Assembly (NCBI GenBank): GCA_003833135.1
Contig: QZLH01001012.1
Span: 9,038-47,280 of the forward strand
Direction: 5' to 3'
Source: Oehlia diaphana
Taxonomy: Eukaryota > Glomeromycota > Glomeromycetes > Glomerales > Glomeraceae
DNA: 38,243 nt
The notes under the pieces are model-generated. The model searched no databases, was not told the DNA's origin, and worked only from the letters and a program-made list of their open reading frames with translations. This document shows, piece after piece, positions 1 through 10,440 of this stretch (position 1 is its first letter; each line of letters opens with the position of its first letter). Position numbers and translations under genes: made by a program.

Positions 1-2116
1 AATCAAAAAAAAATAATTTTTTTTAAAGTGAGATACGAAAAAAAAAATTTTTTTTAAAAGGGGGGTGACGAAGAAAGAAGAAAATTTAGAAAAAATAACA
101 AAAATAAGACAAGAGAAAGGAGAAATGAAAGGAAAGACAGAAAACTCATCAAAGTAAGGGTTTATATAAAAAACAAAAACTATCATAACAAAATAATAAA
201 CAATCACGTGATATTAGCTATGATACGAAATTTTTGTAAATATTAAGTTTAAAAATTCCGTATACATTCCGCATGATTAATTTTTTCCGTATACATTTCG
301 TATACATTAGTTTTTTTAAAAAATGTTCAAAAATGAATTGCTTATTAAATATACGGAATTTGTATACGGAATCTATAGAAACGTACATAAAATGTATACA
401 AAAGTAACAAAACATATCCTTTCCGTATACATATTTCTTATAGGGATATAATAAAAATAAAGATAAAAAATAAAAGTATTCCGTAATTTGAAAATTTTAC
501 AAACACTTGATAATGAACTAATGAACATGCATAATTATTTATATTGTATTAATATTTACGTACAACTAATTTTGATTAAAATTATCTCCAAATCATTTAA
601 TTAATTCACAAGTGAAAGAGATGAGATTTGTACGTTATTATTGAAGAATATCTGTAATAATTTTTTTAAAACAGAAACTAATGTATTCATGTTCAAACAA
701 ACCCTTTAAAATGATTTTTAATTACGGTTTAGTATAGTAGTTGGTGCTTTAAATTAAGAAATTATAACATTCGAATTAATATAAAATTAAACAAGTCTTA
801 CGCTTGTACCACTACATCATAACTTTTTATAATAACGTTGTTTTTGCTATATTACAAAATAAATTGGAAAAAAAAACAAATTTGTTTATAAACAGAATTT
901 TGTTATTCTTTTATTATGCAAAATCATAAATTATGTAATAAACTTGAGAGTTCATAAAATTCGTTATGTCGTCTCAAATTTTGTGTTAAATTAAAATAGG
1001 AATATCAAAATTAAAAGTTAACCAACTCTATTAAATTAAGTAATTATGTTAAAATATTTATAAACATGATCTATTAAGTTATCGTATAACAATCCAATCA
1101 CACATTTAGATCTATTCTACAATTACCAAATTTATTCAAATATAACTAAACGTGGTTTAACACTTTGCAGAAATTTTAGGGGTACATAAAATTTGTTGTT
1201 ACATTATAATTTTTTTCGAAATTATTTTTTTTTTTTAACCATACCTTCATTTGATGAAAAAAAAATTCCCTAAAATTACTTTTTGGTATTTAAATAATAA
1301 AAGATGTTTTATTTGTTTGTTATCAACCCATTTTATTTATTTTTTTCAAATAATTGATTACAAAATCTCATTGGTAAAGATTTAATTTTTTTTAGGTAAA
1401 AAATATTTATAAAGTATATTAAATGTTGCATAGTAACTTGAAAAAATGATTTTTTTTTATAATAAAGTATTAAAAATATATATAACAAACTTCATTCATA
1501 TAATACTGTATTTATACTTATTTTTTAATTTCCTCCTTTTCTTTTACTTTTTTTTTCTGACCCGAATTTTTTAATTTAATTATTTTATTTTTGTATATTG
1601 AAGTTAAACTTTTACATTCATCATACGATTTTTTAGTGATATATATTTTTCCGGTTAGTTAACAATTTTTGAATAGACAATTTAGGTTAGACATTTAAGA
1701 AACTAACACATTATTATAAATAGATATTCTGGTCGGATTTTTTTATTTCGGTTAGAATTTTTGAGTTAGACTTTAGGTTAGACTTTGCGGAAATTAGACT
1801 ATTCTGTTTAAAGAGCTCGACAACCTATAAAAAATTTAGAATTATTTCTTCAAATTAAACGTTAGCTAACCTCTTTAATCACCTCAATCACGATAAAAAT
1901 AAAATACAACGTATATATGCATATTTATTATTTTATAGCTAAAAGTTTTGTATACATTGTAAGATTTGTTTCTTTGCAATAAACAAATTAATGTTCATAT
2001 ATTATTATTCTGTCTATTTTGTCTAGCTATTAAAAAGATTCATTTTTTGGCATTGGGGCTTCACGCTTAATTGGATTGATATTACGCGCTTTTTTGCCAA
2101 TAGGTTTTTTGGGAGA
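1..2116. other. AT-rich intergenic region
   Basis: I see no convincing gene here. The stretch is very AT-rich with long A and T runs. It contains a cluster of GTATAC palindromes (listed separately) and, around 1650-1800, several copies of a short TTAGGTTAGAC-like motif. Short open frames occur but have no recognisable protein signature. Confidence 0.6.
256..430. repeat. cluster of TTCCGTATACAT-type motifs
   Basis: The palindrome GTATAC occurs six times in about 170 bases (260, 289, 300, 362, 394, 425), mostly inside the longer word TTCCGTATACAT or its reverse complement. Copies lie in both orientations. This is far denser than expected by chance even in AT-rich DNA. It may be a binding-site cluster or a worn short repeat; nothing shows which. 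Confidence 0.6.
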
Positions 2117-3395
2117 TTATTTAATATGACGAATATATGTTTTCAATTCCGATATTTTAGATATAATTGAATTGCGATTGTGTGACTTCTTTAAATTCTC
2201 AAGTACATCAACTGTGTCATTTAAACCTTTCTGTATAAAAAAAAAAAAAAATCAGAAATGAGATACTTCAGATATCTCACAAAAAAATCATGAACTTACA
2301 CCGAAATTCCATAATATTGGTAGTGCGTGCAAAAGTTCATGATGATCTTCCCAGTTGATCGGGAACCGAAAAGCACCAAGGAGAAACATACGATAAACTT
2401 TCTTAACGGGTATATCCATTCCCCAAACTTGAACCTCTTGTACTATTAGTAAACAAAGACACTTGATTTAATAGTTATTTAGAAATTAAAACTCAAAAGT
2501 TCACACTTCACTTACCATGCGTATTAAGGAACCACGCACGAAGCTGCCTCATATTCTCGGCTTATAATCACCAAATGCAAGCTTCGTTGCAATGTTATTG
2601 AGAAGATTTCGCATACCTCAGCAACCACGAACATGATCTTTATCGAGGAAAATCATTAGTATTATATCCACCAGACAATTCTATCATCCCAAATTCGAAT
2701 GGCTTGTTATCAGCTAGTGGATTGCCATCTTCCGGCTTATGTTTACGCCGAATTAAGCGCTGATTTGCGCTTGCTTGAAGGTATAATTCGCCTCTATTTA
2801 AAAGAAAGCTTTTATTTATTATAAGCAAAAAAAAAAAAAGATATACATATATTTTTATATTGAAATCTGAAACATACTACGGTATTTATACATATTTGTT
2901 GTGAATGTTTAAAACACATTGCAAAATGGGATGTATTAAAAGTGACCCTAAAATTGATTCTTGTTCGCAAGGACAATGGAATGCGCTACATGGGTTAAAC
3001 ACTACGTCCGCGCTTAAAATTAAAATAAATTAAATGGTTAAGTTATTAACAACATAAATGTACCGTTATATAAAAATACTTACAACCACCGGAGTATATT
3101 TATGGCGAATTCCATCTGTTTATTTTTTGTATCAAATCTTATATTGTGGAGATATTCCGAATATTCCACAAGGGAATTCTTTAATTAGTTAATAATAAAA
3201 TAAATATACACTAGTGCATTATTATAAAAAGTTTTCTTAAATAATTACAGTTTCTAATAAATCACTGAAAAGTTTTTCTATGTCAGGGCTTAGAGTATCA
3301 TTGGTATATTCGACACTTTCTTGTAGATAATCCCAAACTTCCTTATCTATCCATTCGGGTTGTTGGACCTTTGCCCCAAGACGTACAATCCCCAT
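2117..3395 (-). pseudogene. decayed gene, multicopy Mucoromycota-type hypothetical family
   Basis: On the minus strand, ordered coding blocks start at an ATG at 3395 (MGIVRLGAKVQQPEWIDKEV) and include FEFGMIELSGGYN near 2690, LLNNIATKLAFGDYKPR near 2590, VWGMDIPVKKVYRMFLLGAF near 2400 and KGLNDTVDVLENLKK near 2210, ending in a stop at 2117. A good splice pair joins the last two blocks (donor GTAAGT near 2300, acceptor TATACAG near 2235). The frame is broken between 2570 and 2645 by stops and at least two frameshifts, so it cannot encode an intact protein. The spacing of a D, a stretch of residues and ExSGG is loosely like a PD-(D/E)XK nuclease core, as in many multicopy hypothetical proteins of these fungi; that part is inference. 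Confidence 0.5.
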
Positions 3396-5129
3396 ATTAG
3401 ATGGACTAAGTTAAATAAAAATAAGACTATAGTACTAAAATTTTTATTTTGGATCATTATACTAATGATTATAATGATAAAGAAGATAATAAAATAATAA
3501 GTGAAAACTTAGGTACGTACAGTGCAATAATTAATAAATATTTTGTATAATCTAAAGAAAAAATCATTAACTATTTTCAATATATTTAGACAAATACATA
3601 ATCAAAGATTTAGGGATAAATTAATATAATTATTAATCAGTTTCGGTTTTCGGTTTTACAATCCGATGCAGATTTTTATTTTCTATATTTTTTATTTTTA
3701 TGAAATTATACAACAAAGAAATAATTATTATTTTTGTTTATATGTTATTACTTTTTCTTTTTTTTTTTTTTTACATAATATAGCTAAATAATAATGATAA
3801 ATGAAATTAAAAATAAAAAAACAGTTTCCATATAACTTAATAAAAAATGAAAATAATTAACAATTTTGTAATTGTTCAATTGTTAATCTAAATACATGAA
3901 TTACTGACTAATTTTTAATATTATTACATGTTTAAATTTTATTAGTAAATTTCTTTTTTTTTTTTACTTATTCCTAATCAAACTTAGAGTCACAATAAGA
4001 TCATAAATATATATCAAGATTTGTTATAAATTACTGTAACTTATTTCAAAACGCTTGAGCAACTGTTCAAAACTGAAATAGAACTTGATAATTTGGGAAT
4101 TCTATTCTATCCATACCATATTATATTATACTTACGGACTATTATAATCTTTTGAAAATATTAACAAAAAAGCAAAAATTATTAAAAACTAAATGTTGTA
4201 TTATTATTCTTAAATTTCAACTTAGACAATGAAATTGTTTTTAAAACAAATAAATAATTTAAATGATTAGACGCATGAATTCATATCTCAAACAAAACTT
4301 TTCTCAAATATTTCAACGCTTGGACATTGTCTTTATTTTCTTTTAGGGATAAACTTGATGGATCAACTCTGATGAATTCTTAATTGCAATGATTAACCGT
4401 GATGTTGATTCTGAAGTATCCGATTCAGATAAAATTATAAAAGATGATTAAATATTGCCTAACATAGAAAAAAACGATGTATCTCATATATTTGTCATTG
4501 AAGTTGTTGTTCCAAATGTAAATAAAAAGTATTTTATTGAGGACTTTAATAATCAAAAACGTAGTTTTTTAAGCAAATTATTTTCATCTCAAAATTATCA
4601 ATTATAAAGAACCTTTTAATTGGTTATTCTTCATACATCCTAATTTCAGTTGAATATATATCTTTTTTTTGATCTCTTATTTTCATATAATTGTTTAATT
4701 AATTTATAAGAAAAACTTTTTAGATCACATTACTTCTGATCACGGCTAGCGTCGCTTTGACGTATCGTCGATACGTGGCATAATCTTTTTGTTTGATTAT
4801 AAAAAATGTAATTTTTAAAATTTTTTATTGATGTAAGTATTAATTAAGAGTCATTAAAAGAATCTCGTAACAAGCCAAAACGGAATTTATGATTAAAAAA
4901 AAAATGAATAATTGATTTCCCAATACCTTATATTCTTATTATAGTATTAAATTTTCAGAAACATGTTTAAATAAAATATGTATGTTGTGCTTTAATAAAA
5001 TTCTGTCAATTGAGATGTGTAATTGTGTATAATATTTTATTTTATTTTATTTTATTTTTACAATGATATGAACTGAAATCACGTGTAACCCGGCAAATTA
5101 GATCCGGCTACCATTTTTTGGAGGCGATG
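3396..5129. other. AT-rich intergenic region
   Basis: No supported gene. Around 4380-4610 on the plus strand there is a possible coding remnant (an open stretch containing VSHIFVIEVVVPN) interrupted by a stop, too short and degenerate to name. A short hairpin lies at about 4759-4775 (arms CGTATCG and CGATACG). Confidence 0.5.
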
Positions 5130-5550
5130 CTAACGAATCTTGATCTTTTGGAAACCCACTGAAACTATAAAAAAAAAGAAAAGAACGGTTAGTAACCGTT
5201 CCATAATATTAAAAAAAAGCAAAAAAAAACCAAGATTCTACTTACGAAACTTTGGTTTTTTTCTGTTCTTCGGAAGCCCACCCGAGACACCAAACCTAAA
5301 AAAAAGAACGGTTAGTAACCGTTCATAATAATAAAATAATAATAAAATAAATCAATATTCGAATCTTAGTTCATCCATTCGTCGGAAGTTTACCCGAACT
5401 TATAAAAAAGAAAAGAACGGTTATTAGTAACCGTTCATAGTATTTTTTTTTTAAAAAAAATAAAAAAAATAAAACCAAGATTCGTACTTACTTACGAATC
5501 TTGGTTCCACTTTTTCCGAAGATCGGAAGCTACTCAAATAAAAGTAAGTC
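5130..5550. repeat. tandem array of hairpin-bearing repeat units
   Basis: Three full units and one partial unit of about 70-85 bases repeat in the same orientation, starting near 5130, 5243, 5358 and 5493. Each unit runs from a CGAATCTTG-like word, through CGGAAG and ACCCGA, to an A-rich run. Each of the first three units ends in a near-perfect palindrome, GAACGGTTAGTAACCGTTC, at 5183-5201, 5306-5324 and 5415-5436 (the last with three extra bases in the loop). A second hairpin with arms CCAAGATTCGTA and TACGAATCTTGG lies at about 5474-5503. The function is unknown. Confidence 0.75.
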
Positions 5551-5743
5551 AAAATGTATTATCATTATCATTAGTATAATTATTGTTACTATAAATAATA
5601 ATAATAAAGAAGACTTCAGGTTCAATACCTTCGAAAAGATATGATTTATCTGTTGTACTCGGTATGTACATCATGTATTACTGTAAATAAAAACAAATAA
5701 ATAAATCTTTTTGGATTTTCAGTTTTTAATCTTTTAATAGGAT

Positions 5744-6160
5744 TAGATGGTAAAAAAGTAATAAATTTTTGGAGGGGTCTATTCCAATTATTCCTGGAAA
5801 AATCCCAATTTTTTCATAAAGTGCACGTAATTGGAAAATATATGATTATATCATTTGGTAAATATAATACTTATAATACAAACTTGGATCAATTATTGTG
5901 TTAACGCAAAAATATTAATTTTACAGTTAATAGGAATGGGTTATAACAAATCAGTTGAAAGTGAGATTTTGTTACTTGATATCAGTCACGATATTATAAA
6001 ATGAATATATGTGGACAACAATCTATTCCTAATAATATTATGGATTCATCATCCCCCATTTTTACAACCGGATCTTCATTTGGCATTATATTACTATAAT
6101 TCGGAAGTTATTTTTTATATAAATGGAAAAAAAATAAAATCAAAAACATATAGCAAGACC
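5744..6160 (+). pseudogene. possible Kelch-repeat membrane protein remnant
   Basis: Broken plus-strand frames translate to pieces such as KVHVIGKYMIISFGKYN, EILLLDIS and, near the end, a Gly/Leu-rich hydrophobic stretch followed by FLYKWKKNK. This order resembles the end of the Kelch-domain single-pass membrane proteins common in Rhizophagus: beta-propeller blades, then a transmembrane helix, then a basic cytoplasmic start. In-frame stops, for example near 6000 and 6098, show it cannot be translated as one protein. The match rests on motif style only. Confidence 0.35.
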
Positions 6161-6556
6161 AGCATCGATTTCTCATACTATTAGACGCAACTGTTTTACT
6201 GAAGAATATAGTAATTAAAAATTGTGAAATATTTACGAGGATCACATGATTGATTTAACGCAGACGATGATTTTAATGCGTTGCGGTAAATCAGCCTATA
6301 ATTCCCGGCCTGAACTACAAATATATATTCACGTGATCATTAATTTATCCCTCTAACTGTAACTTATCTAAAATTATTCGCTACAAAATAAATAGACGTG
6401 ATTATCTAATTTATAATATATAATAAACTGCACTCACACTTGTGAATTTAAGAGTAAAATGACCTATAAAACTTCATTCTATCAGTGGGTCTGCATTACC
6501 TATTATCTGTTATTAGAAAAAAGAAATTATTAATAGTGTGCTAAATTTTTATTTAA

Positions 6557-6656
6557 TGGTAAAGAAGACATAGCTATCCTCCTCTGGAATTAGCTGACTT
6601 TACCAATAGTAAAGAAGACATAGCCAATTCCTCCTTTAGAATTAGCTGACTTTACT
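6557..6656. repeat. two-copy tandem repeat, about 50 bp unit
   Basis: Two adjacent diverged copies (6557-6606 and 6607-6656) share GTAAAGAAGACATAGC at the left and AATTAGCTGACTTTAC at the right. The ends of each unit (GGTAAAG and CTTTACC) are inverted repeats, so each copy can fold on itself. Confidence 0.7.
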
Positions 6657-6775
6657 AATCAAAGTAGGATGTTGTCTGCTTGAGTTGGTTATCAAGTGAA
6701 CAAAAAGAAAAAAGAAAAAAAAAAGAAAAAAAGGAATAAAAAATAAAATAAAATAAAATAAAAAGCAGGTAATTT

Positions 6776-6968
6776 TCCTAAGTCAACCTTGTGAACTCCC
6801 CGACTCAATTGAGTAATCCGTTCTAGATTTTCCTAGGAGTTACCCACTTTGTTCACCCTTACCCAACCCAAGCAAATAAATCCAGTACCCTCCTAAGTAA
6901 AATTTGTGAACTCCCCGACTCAATGAGTAATCCGTTCTAATTTTGGCTTAGGAAGTTACTTCACTTTG
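6776..6968. repeat. two direct copies of a 76-78 bp sequence
   Basis: Copies at 6776-6851 and 6891-6968 share TCCTAAGT, TTGTGAACTCCCCGACTCAA, GAGTAATCCGTTCTA, the AGTTAC word and CACTTTG. They are separated by a C-rich spacer of about 40 bases. There is no open frame across them. They look like pieces of a noncoding repeat. Confidence 0.7.
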
Positions 6969-8622
6969 CAAATAAAAAAATACACACCTCATTTAAAGTC
7001 TCCTAAGCCATTTTACACACATCTAGAAAACTGGTAATGTTCCATTCAGAGAGCTTTTGTCCGTCTGTAAGATCTAATGAAATTTCATTACTTCTTTTTT
7101 TCGCCAACTAATGACCTGTGGCTTGACCAGAGAAGATAGACCTAAAAAAAAAGAAGACAAAAAATAAGATAAAATACCACTCACGCAAACCACATCCAAA
7201 CTCACACTTCAACACTCCCAACCCGCACACAAACCTGCACACAAACTCGCACTTCCAACCACACTCCCAACCCATATACCTAAAGTAAGACGTAAAGAAA
7301 AAGAGCTTAAAAGAAAACCTAATAAAGAGAAGAACTAGACAGAAAGAAGATAGAACAGAGAGAAGATAGATCTAAAAAAAGATGACGAAAAAAATAAGAT
7401 AAACCATCACGGTTTGAAATATATGAGTTTATAAAATGTTTCTGAAAGTTTAGAAGTATATTTTTACAAAAAAGTTCGGTTTCTAATAAAGAGAGTGAGT
7501 AAGAAAATTCAAAAAAAAAATTAAGGATTTTTATATATTTTTCGGTTATACAAACTTTTCCATAAATTAGTCATGACATGTAAAAGTGAGTATATACAAA
7601 AAATACATCATGAGTCATTATTTAAAATTTGCAATGACTCATTACAGAACTTACTGATCAATTGATCAATCTATCCAAATATATAAATAATTAATAATTT
7701 ATACGCGGTTTTACGCGTTCTTCATAACAAGATAATCAGATATAACAGAGATAATCAGATAATTAATCAACTAAAGATATCTAAGTAATTAATTATATTT
7801 TTTATAATATGATGATAAAATATAATTTTCGGTCGGATAATTTGACGGCTAATTTTTGTGAGAACATCTCAAGAGCTTTTCTTTCTTTTCAGACGATCTT
7901 TATTTTTTCTTTTTAAGGCGAGCCTTCTATTTTCATATTTCTTTTTAGACGATTCTTTAATTTTTATGCGCGATTCTTATTTCATTTGTCTGAGTGATTC
8001 TTGCTTCATTGATTTATTTCCTTATTAATTATTGTAAAATAATCATTTATTTCATTATTTAATTCAGTTAAACCAAATTTGTTATAATGCAAGAATAAAC
8101 TGCATGCGTATAAATCATTAAGGAACTAAATTCCGGAAAGAAAATATTCTACTTTTGATTGGAAAATCCCTCTGGTAGCCAAATAGGGACATTATTTTGA
8201 ACATCAATTTATTGTCATCGTGTTACGTTTCAATTCTCATGCACCGGAAAATGAAGTATATAAACATGCAATTTTTGAATATATACGGTTTCTTTCTCAT
8301 TTTTTCCTTTTTTCTCTTCTTTTTCTTTTTTCATTTCCTTCAAAACTAATTAAGGTAACTTAAACAGAGTGAAAAAAAAATTTTTTTTTTTTTTTCTTTT
8401 AATATTTCCAAAAAAAAAAATCAATCTTCATTGAAAACTCCATGTTTCGTTTAACATATTCATTTAGGTCATTTTCAAAAGCTAATTTATTAAAATTACG
8501 GTATGTTATTTCCGTTATTTCCGATACTCCCAATTCCTATAAAAAAAGCTATTTAGTCGACCAAATTTTTAAAATTATAAAATCATAATTTTTTCAGTTA
8601 CCCAATTCTCAAATTTTATACC
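6969..8622. other. intergenic region upstream of the first kinase gene
   Basis: No gene seen. A diverged direct repeat (about 7127-7195 and 7358-7412) shares AGAGAAGATAGA, an A-rich run and AATAAGATAAA. Around 7190-7275 the top strand is C/A-rich with repeated CACACAAAC and CTCCCAACCC words. Long T and A runs near 8380-8420 lie about 200 bases upstream of the kinase start and may be part of its promoter. Confidence 0.5.
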
Positions 8623-10201
8623 ATGGAACCTACTACTTCTGCTTCCAAACATAAACTTTCGGGTGAAGAACCTACAACTAAGAGAATAAAGGTTTCACCT
8701 CATGAATGTGACACCTGTTATAAATGTTTAAACGAAAAATTTTGCAAGTCATGCTTTGAGCATCATTATGAAAAAACTCAAAAAGATTTTTCTAGTGGGA
8801 ATGAAACACTTGACAACCTCGTTAAGTATATCAGATATTCTGAAGATGATAATATTTCTTTTCTTCAATGGATACCTTTTGACCGTTTGAAGGATGTCAC
8901 TTATTTGACAAAAGGTGGTGGTGGAACAACTTCTACAGCCACTTGGTTAGATGGAAAATACGTAAGATGGAGTCATGACGAAAAACGTTGGATAAGAACT
9001 GGTGAAACAAGAGTAGCTATCAAAACTTTAAAAGATTCCCAGAGCAAACTTGATGATTATGTTGCCGGGGTAAGAATATTTTTTTATTTCAATTTATATT
9101 TGAACCAAACCGAAAATGAATTAATTACAAAAATTACATATTTCAATTTTAAAGCTTGACGAATATTTCAAATGTGCAAGTCAATATCATATAACTTACT
9201 ATGGAATTTCACAAGAAACAGCTACAAGTGATTATTCAATTATAATGGAATATGCCGACCCGGGTGATCTCCGCCAATTTTTGGCAGCCAACAAGTTCAA
9301 GCTTTACTGGCGTCGCAAATTAGAACTTATAAGAGATGTAATTTCTGGCCTTGAAATCATTCATGATTCTGGTATAACTCATCGCAATTTACATACTGGC
9401 AACATTCTCAAAGTCAAGAACGTCTTTGTAAATGCTCGTATAAATGATCTTGGTTTATATACTCCAAATATCGCGTCGGGTGTGATTCAAGGTACTTTAC
9501 CATACATGGCGCCTGAAATTTTACGAGGTCAATCATACACCCAAGCTTCGGACATATACAGTTTCGCCATGATTCTATGGGAAATTTCATGTGGTAGTCG
9601 ACCTTTCGCTGATCGCTTTCATGATACTTCACTTGTTGTGGATATTCATAATGGTGTGCGTCCCATCGTTCCAGAAGCAGTTGCTAGTGAAATCCCAGAA
9701 TGTTTCAGCACGCTAGTGAATCAGTGTTGGGATGATGATCCTAAAAAGCGTCCATCTGCCAGTCAGATTAAAGAGAAGATCTATGAATGGTTATTAGTGC
9801 TTGGTTGGTTTCCAACTTCTAGTAGTAGGGAACATTCTGAAACATCGCAATTTGAAGCAGCAGATGACGCCAAAAACAAGAATGACAAGAGTTATAGCGG
9901 CGCTATATATAGTCAAACTATCACTCCACAGACTCCTGTTTATACTAGTCGGAAATTCAAACGTCATGAAATCACACCTGAAATTGCTGGAGGTAAATAA
10001 CTTTATAGTTTAGTCTGTTTTATTCAAATTCAAGGATGATAACGTGTTTTTTTTTCTTTTTTATTAGGCTCTGCAAGTATTAGTCTCTTTGTACCTGAAG
10101 AACCAGAAGAACTTGAAGAACTTGAAGAAGCTGAAGAACCTGAAGAACTCGAAGAATCTAAAGAGTTTGAAGAGCCCGAAGATGATAAGGACAATCAATA
10201 A
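8623..10201 (+). CDS. Cys-rich TKL-type kinase-like protein with HRN in place of HRD
   Basis: Three exons: 8623-9069, 9155-9992 and 10068-10201, giving 472 residues. The ATG has a strong context (ACCATGG). The N-terminus carries five cysteines (C29, C32, C35, C41, C44) typical of a Rhizophagus kinase family. The kinase domain covers about 85-390: a Gly-rich loop GGGGTTS near 98, the ATP-anchoring Lys in VAIK (K134), DLG in place of DFG (D247) and APE at 268-270. The catalytic loop reads THRNLHTGNIL, so the usual catalytic Asp is Asn (N227). This predicts a pseudokinase or a very weak kinase. The last exon encodes an acidic Glu-rich tail. Both intron positions match those of the paralogues downstream (before the LDEYF/LEAYF block, and phase 1 before the tail). 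Substrate and role are unknown. Confidence 0.88.
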
Positions 10202-10320
10202 TTTTGTAATTTCCAGTATCTTTAAATTTATCATTAACTTGTAAAATTATAAATTATAAACAAACAATACTAGATAATAATTTTTTTTTTTTATAAAGAT
10301 GATTTGTTTTATTTAATGTT

Positions 10321-10415
10321 AACATAAAAAAAAAAAATTATAATTTATAATTTAATAAATATAAACAATATAAAATATTTATAATTTAATAAATATAAAC
10401 AATATAAAATAAAGA
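10321..10415. repeat. short AT-rich direct repeat
   Basis: The word TAATTTAATAAATATAAACA followed by ATATAAAAT is present twice in tandem, in the spacer where the plus-strand kinase and the minus-strand gene converge. It is low-complexity sequence. Confidence 0.6.
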
Positions 10416-10440
10416 AATTTAGATAACAGATAACTAACTA

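Noticed and set aside
1650..1800. TTAGGTTAGAC repeats as possible telomere-like sequence
   Set aside because: Spacing is irregular and the unit does not match TTAGGG; more likely a worn short repeat.
4380..4610. Possible decayed Crinkler-like N-terminal fragment on the plus strand (VSHIFVIEVVVPN region)
   Set aside because: Too short, interrupted by a stop, and the resemblance rests on one hydrophobic block; not enough to annotate.
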